DNA of 64,000 nucleotides from Nitrosarchaeum sp. (GTDB lineage: Archaea; Thermoproteota; Nitrososphaeria; Nitrososphaerales; Nitrosopumilaceae): the NCBI GenBank assembly GCA_002737445.1, contig NSIR01000001.1:157288-221287 (forward strand), given 5' to 3'. Numbering within the stretch: position 1 is the first letter of the stretch; every line of letters begins with the position of its first letter. This document shows positions 61,622 to 64,000 of this stretch, piece after piece. The translations under genes were made by a program, and so were the position numbers. Under the pieces are notes generated by a model. It was not told the DNA's origin. It saw only the letters and a list, made by a program, of their open reading frames with translations, and made no database searches.

Positions 61622-62923
61622 ATGGCAGACAAAAAACCACACTTGAACCTAATTGTTACAGGACACATTGATAATGGAAAATCCACAACTATGGGTCACT
61701 TCTTAATGGATTTGGGTGTTGTTGATGAAAGAACTATTGCAGCCCATGCATCTGAATCTGAAAAGACAGGAAAAGGTGATACTTTCAAGTATGCTTGGGT
61801 TATGGATAACATTAAAGACGAAAGAGAAAGAGGAATTACAATTGATCTAGCTTTTCAAAAATTTGAATCAGCAAAATACTTTTTTACATTAATTGATGCA
61901 CCTGGTCATAGAGACTTTATCAAAAACATGATTACTGGTGCTTCTGAAGCAGATGCCGCCATTCTCGTACTATCTGCTAAAGAAGGTGAAACTGATACTG
62001 CAATTGCAGCTGGTGGACAAGCAAGAGAACATGCATTCTTACTAAAAACATTGGGTGTAGGTCAAATCATTGTCGCAATAAATAAAATGGATGCAGTTGA
62101 GTACAAAGAAGCTGCATACAAAGCCGCTAAAGAAAAAGGTGAAAAACTCGTAAGATCTGTTGGTTATAAATTAGAAAATGTACCCTTTATTCCACTTTCT
62201 GGATGGAAGGGAGATAATTTAGTTAAAAAATCTGAAAACATGCCTTGGTATACTGGTAAAACACTATTGCAAGCATTTGATGACTTTACTGTAGCTGAAA
62301 AACCAATTGGTAAACCACTACGTGTTCCAATTCAAGATGTTTACACCATTACTGGTGTAGGTACTGTACCTGTAGGTAGAGTTGAAACAGGAATTATGAA
62401 AGCAGGACAAAAAATTATTGTAATGCCTTCTGGTGCACTAGGTGAAATAAAATCAATTGAAACACATCACACAGAAATGCCAACGGCTGAAGCTGGAGAC
62501 AACATTGGATTTAATCTTAGAGGTATTGAAAAGAAAGATATCAAAAGAGGAGATGTACTTGGAACTCCAGATGCACCACCAAAGGTTGCTAAAGAATTCA
62601 AAGCACAAATTATAGTTATTCATCATCCAACAGCTATTGCACCTGGTTATACTCCAGTAATGCACTGTCACACTGCACAGGTTGCAGCAACCGTAACTGA
62701 ATTCTTACAAAGAATTAATCCGGCAACAGGCGCAGTTGAAGAAGAAAATCCAAAATTCCTTAAAGTTGGTGATGCTGCAATTGTAAAAATTAGACCAGTT
62801 AGACCAACATGTGTAGAAACTTTCCAAGAATTTCCTGAAATGGGTAGATTTGCATTAAGGGATATGGGTGCAACTATTGCAGCTGGAATTATCAAAGAAA
62901 TTACCGAAGAACATAAACCATAA
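61622..62923 (+). CDS. Translation elongation factor 1-alpha (aEF1A)
   Basis: GTP-dependent delivery of aminoacyl-tRNA. 433 residues. G1 VTGHIDNGKST (~10-20), switch region GITIDLAFQKF, G3 DAPGHRDFIKNM, G4 NKMD, G5 PLSGWKGDN, then domains 2 and 3 (GVGTVPVGRVETG; CHTAQVA; RPTCVETFQEFPEMGRFALRDMG). ATG at 61622. G1 has Asn (IDNGKST) where many EF-Tu have His (HVDHGKT), which is common in archaea. Followed 11 bp later by rpsJ in a str-like order. Confidence 0.97.
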   Translation: MADKKPHLNLIVTGHIDNGKSTTMGHFLMDLGVVDERTIAAHASESEKTGKGDTFKYAWVMDNIKDERERGITIDLAFQKFESAKYFFTLIDAPGHRDFIKNMITGASEADAAILVLSAKEGETDTAIAAGGQAREHAFLLKTLGVGQIIVAINKMDAVEYKEAAYKAAKEKGEKLVRSVGYKLENVPFIPLSGWKGDNLVKKSENMPWYTGKTLLQAFDDFTVAEKPIGKPLRVPIQDVYTITGVGTVPVGRVETGIMKAGQKIIVMPSGALGEIKSIETHHTEMPTAEAGDNIGFNLRGIEKKDIKRGDVLGTPDAPPKVAKEFKAQIIVIHHPTAIAPGYTPVMHCHTAQVAATVTEFLQRINPATGAVEEENPKFLKVGDAAIVKIRPVRPTCVETFQEFPEMGRFALRDMGATIAAGIIKEITEEHKP

Positions 62924-62934
62924 ATTGAGTTAAA

Positions 62935-63243
62935 ATGACTCAAACTGCTCGTGTAAAATTAACTAGCATAAATCTTATCAAACTTGATGGTGTATGTAAT
63001 GAAATTATGGGTATTGGTAAAAAAACAGGTGTTAAAGTTAATGGTCCTACACCATTACCAGTTAAGAAACTACATGTTGCAACAAGAAAGTCTCCATGTG
63101 GTAGTGGAACTGAAACATATGAAAAATGGGAAATGAGAATGCACCGTAGAATAATCAACATTAGCGCTGATGACAAAGCAATACGCCAATTAATGCGATT
63201 AAAGATTCCTGATGATGTTTACATTGAATTATCCTTGACATAA
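62935..63243 (+). CDS. rpsJ: Ribosomal protein S10 (uS10)
   Basis: 102 residues, archaeal S10. ATG at 62935, 11 bp after EF-1A. Seen: ARVKLTSINLIKLDGVCNEIMGIGKKTGVKVNGPTPLPVKK, of which LPVKKLHVATRKSPCGSGTETYEKWEMR is the RNA-binding loop region, and the typical VYIELSL end. Conserved archaeal neighbour of EF-1A. Confidence 0.97.
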   Translation: MTQTARVKLTSINLIKLDGVCNEIMGIGKKTGVKVNGPTPLPVKKLHVATRKSPCGSGTETYEKWEMRMHRRIINISADDKAIRQLMRLKIPDDVYIELSLT

Positions 63244-63281
63244 TCTGGTATCCTTAAATTATAGAAATTTTGATGATAAAT

Positions 63282-63476
63282 ATGACTGATGACTCTTCTG
63301 AAAATATTCAAGAAATTCCAACTGAAACCTTTGATGTATTTTATTCTTGTTTGAGATGTGCAACTAATGTTTCAAATACAGAATTATCCAAATTACCTGA
63401 AATCAAATGTATTTGTGGATTTAGAGTGTTTACTAAAGTAAGACCACCTATTGTTAGAACTGTAAAGGCAATCTAA
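63282..63476 (+). CDS. RNA polymerase subunit P (Rpo12)
   Basis: Small zinc subunit of archaeal RNA polymerase, eukaryotic Rpb12 homologue. 64 residues from ATG 63282 (MTDDSSENIQ). Zinc ligands CLRC and CICG, then the hallmark RVFTKVRPPIVRTVKAI end. The frame opens at TTG 63270, but CCTTAAATT at 63252-63260 lies 26 bp before 63282, fitting leaderless transcription. Third gene after EF-1A and S10. Confidence 0.93.
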   Translation: MTDDSSENIQEIPTETFDVFYSCLRCATNVSNTELSKLPEIKCICGFRVFTKVRPPIVRTVKAI

Positions 63477-63674
63477 TTATCTATCTTTTTTGTAACTGTG
63501 CTCTCTTTGCAAGTGTGTTCTCATATCTTCCATATTTGAGAAATATTTCTCACATTCCTTACAATCATATTTCAAATCTTTTCCATGAACAATTTGTTTA
63601 TGATTCATCAAATCTTCCTGATGTGAAAATTTACTGGTACATACATCACAACTAATTTTTTTAAAAAATCCCAT
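63477..63674 (-). CDS. Small protein with two C2H2 zinc fingers
   Basis: 65 residues from ATG 63674 (MGFFKKISCDVC). Two classical C2H2 fingers: C-x2-C-x12-H-x4-H (CDVC...HKQIVH) and C-x2-C-x12-H-x4-H (CKECEKYFSNME...HLQREH), basic end. ATG 63740 in frame would overlap the next gene and is unlikely. Abuts the stop of the upstream zinc-ribbon gene (2 bp gap). DNA, RNA or protein binding is inferred. Confidence 0.8.
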   Translation of the reverse strand: MGFFKKISCDVCTSKFSHQEDLMNHKQIVHGKDLKYDCKECEKYFSNMEDMRTHLQREHSYKKDR

Positions 63675-63676
63675 AT

Positions 63677-64000
63677 CTATCCTAATTCTGCTTTCTTTTG
63701 ATCCCAACATTTTCCACAAAGTTGACCTTCTATCATCCATTTACTTTTTGGATTATGTCTGATAAATCCCATGGTTGCTCCACATAACGCACAAAATTTT
63801 TTCTTTATTTCAAAAGACGCTTCTTTTTTATCAAAGCACTCTTTACATAACAAACCTTGCATATCCCATTGCCATCTTGGCTCCCATAACTCTGAGATAA
63901 TTTTTGTAGTCCTACATACAACGCACGACTGTTTTATTTTTCCCTCATAGTATTCCTTTGATTTATCAAAGTGACAATCTCCACAAAGATAACCATTCAC
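63677..64000 (-). CDS. Multi-zinc-ribbon protein, N-terminus possibly outside window
   Basis: At least 107 residues; the frame reaches the right edge at GTG 64000, so the true start may lie beyond. Repeated CxxC knuckles: CGDC, CVVC, CKEC, CALC, CGKC, giving two or more treble-clef or ribbon zinc sites in internally similar blocks (WDMQGLLCKECFDKKEA and WMIEGQLCGKCWDQKKA). Each block pairs a ..L-C-x2-C-x..K-K helix with a C-x2-C before it. Likely operon with the C2H2 gene. Function unknown. Confidence 0.7.
   Translation of the reverse strand: MNGYLCGDCHFDKSKEYYEGKIKQSCVVCRTTKIISELWEPRWQWDMQGLLCKECFDKKEASFEIKKKFCALCGATMGFIRHNPKSKWMIEGQLCGKCWDQKKAELG

Overview
The window is AT-rich DNA of an ammonia-oxidizing-type thaumarchaeon (Nitrososphaerota), most like Nitrosopumilus. 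The basis is archaeal: a CdvC ATPase with an MIT domain, TFB, archaeal EF-1A followed by S10 and Rpo12, archaeal DNA ligase, tRNA-splicing endonuclease, bifunctional FBP aldolase/phosphatase, PIN-ATPase-KH protein, many one-domain cupredoxins and Zn-ribbon microproteins, and TATA boxes about 25 bp upstream of start codons (leaderless genes). I see no prophage, insertion sequence, CRISPR array, rRNA or tRNA gene.

Layout. 0-6.3 kb: end of an MBL-fold nuclease, glycerate 2-kinase, iron-type alcohol dehydrogenase, F420/flavin oxidoreductase and small proteins. 6.3-13 kb: uvrB-uvrA-uvrC excision repair. 13-18.6 kb: a membrane cupredoxin lacking the usual Cys ligand, citrate synthase flanked by two related small proteins, DHH phosphoesterase, RidA, TrmB regulator. 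18.7-21 kb: three-gene operon ending in CdvC; the first two genes look like ESCRT-III-type or helical partners. 21-25.5 kb: carA-carB. 25.5-29.4 kb: SWIM protein, a stand-alone A-ATPase subunit F, Zn-alcohol dehydrogenase and an LsrF-like aldolase/thiolase with a 3 x 36 bp repeat tail. 29.5-34.3 kb: ilvB-ilvN-leuA-leuB. 34.3-42.2 kb: a cupredoxin gene with an in-frame TGA, AspRS, an orphan peptide ABC ATPase, VTT/DedA membrane protein, two DNA glycosylases, PIN-ATPase, DtxR-type regulator. 42.6-46.1 kb: a structured RNA candidate, an extremely AT-rich stretch, DUF192 and TauE/SafE proteins. 46-52 kb: Sua5, TFB, a group of Cys-rich microproteins, stand-alone RAM-domain proteins. 51-56 kb: MaoC-like and double SDR protein; UbiE-, chorismate-lyase- and UbiA-like genes. 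56-64 kb: EndA, DUF47, DNA ligase, FBP aldolase/phosphatase, EF-1A, S10, Rpo12, zinc-finger proteins.

Most notable observation: carB is interrupted near its 5' end by exactly 21 nt (22271-22291) that carry an in-frame TAA. The flanking RNA folds into a bulge-helix-bulge-like element (4-bp central helix, two 3-nt bulges) whose predicted cut sites remove exactly these 21 nt and restore the conserved CarB N-terminus. This suggests a very small archaeal intron in a protein-coding gene, spliced by the tRNA endonuclease; an endA gene lies in this same window at 56623-57159. Both carA and carB also lack canonical start codons at the positions where homology and Shine-Dalgarno sites put the start.

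Other points: a compact multi-helix RNA candidate at 42750-42867; the CdvC operon; a family of CxxC/CxC microproteins at 49.5-51.1 kb; palindromic operators at the ilv operon and between trmB and the cdv operon; and two cupredoxin anomalies.
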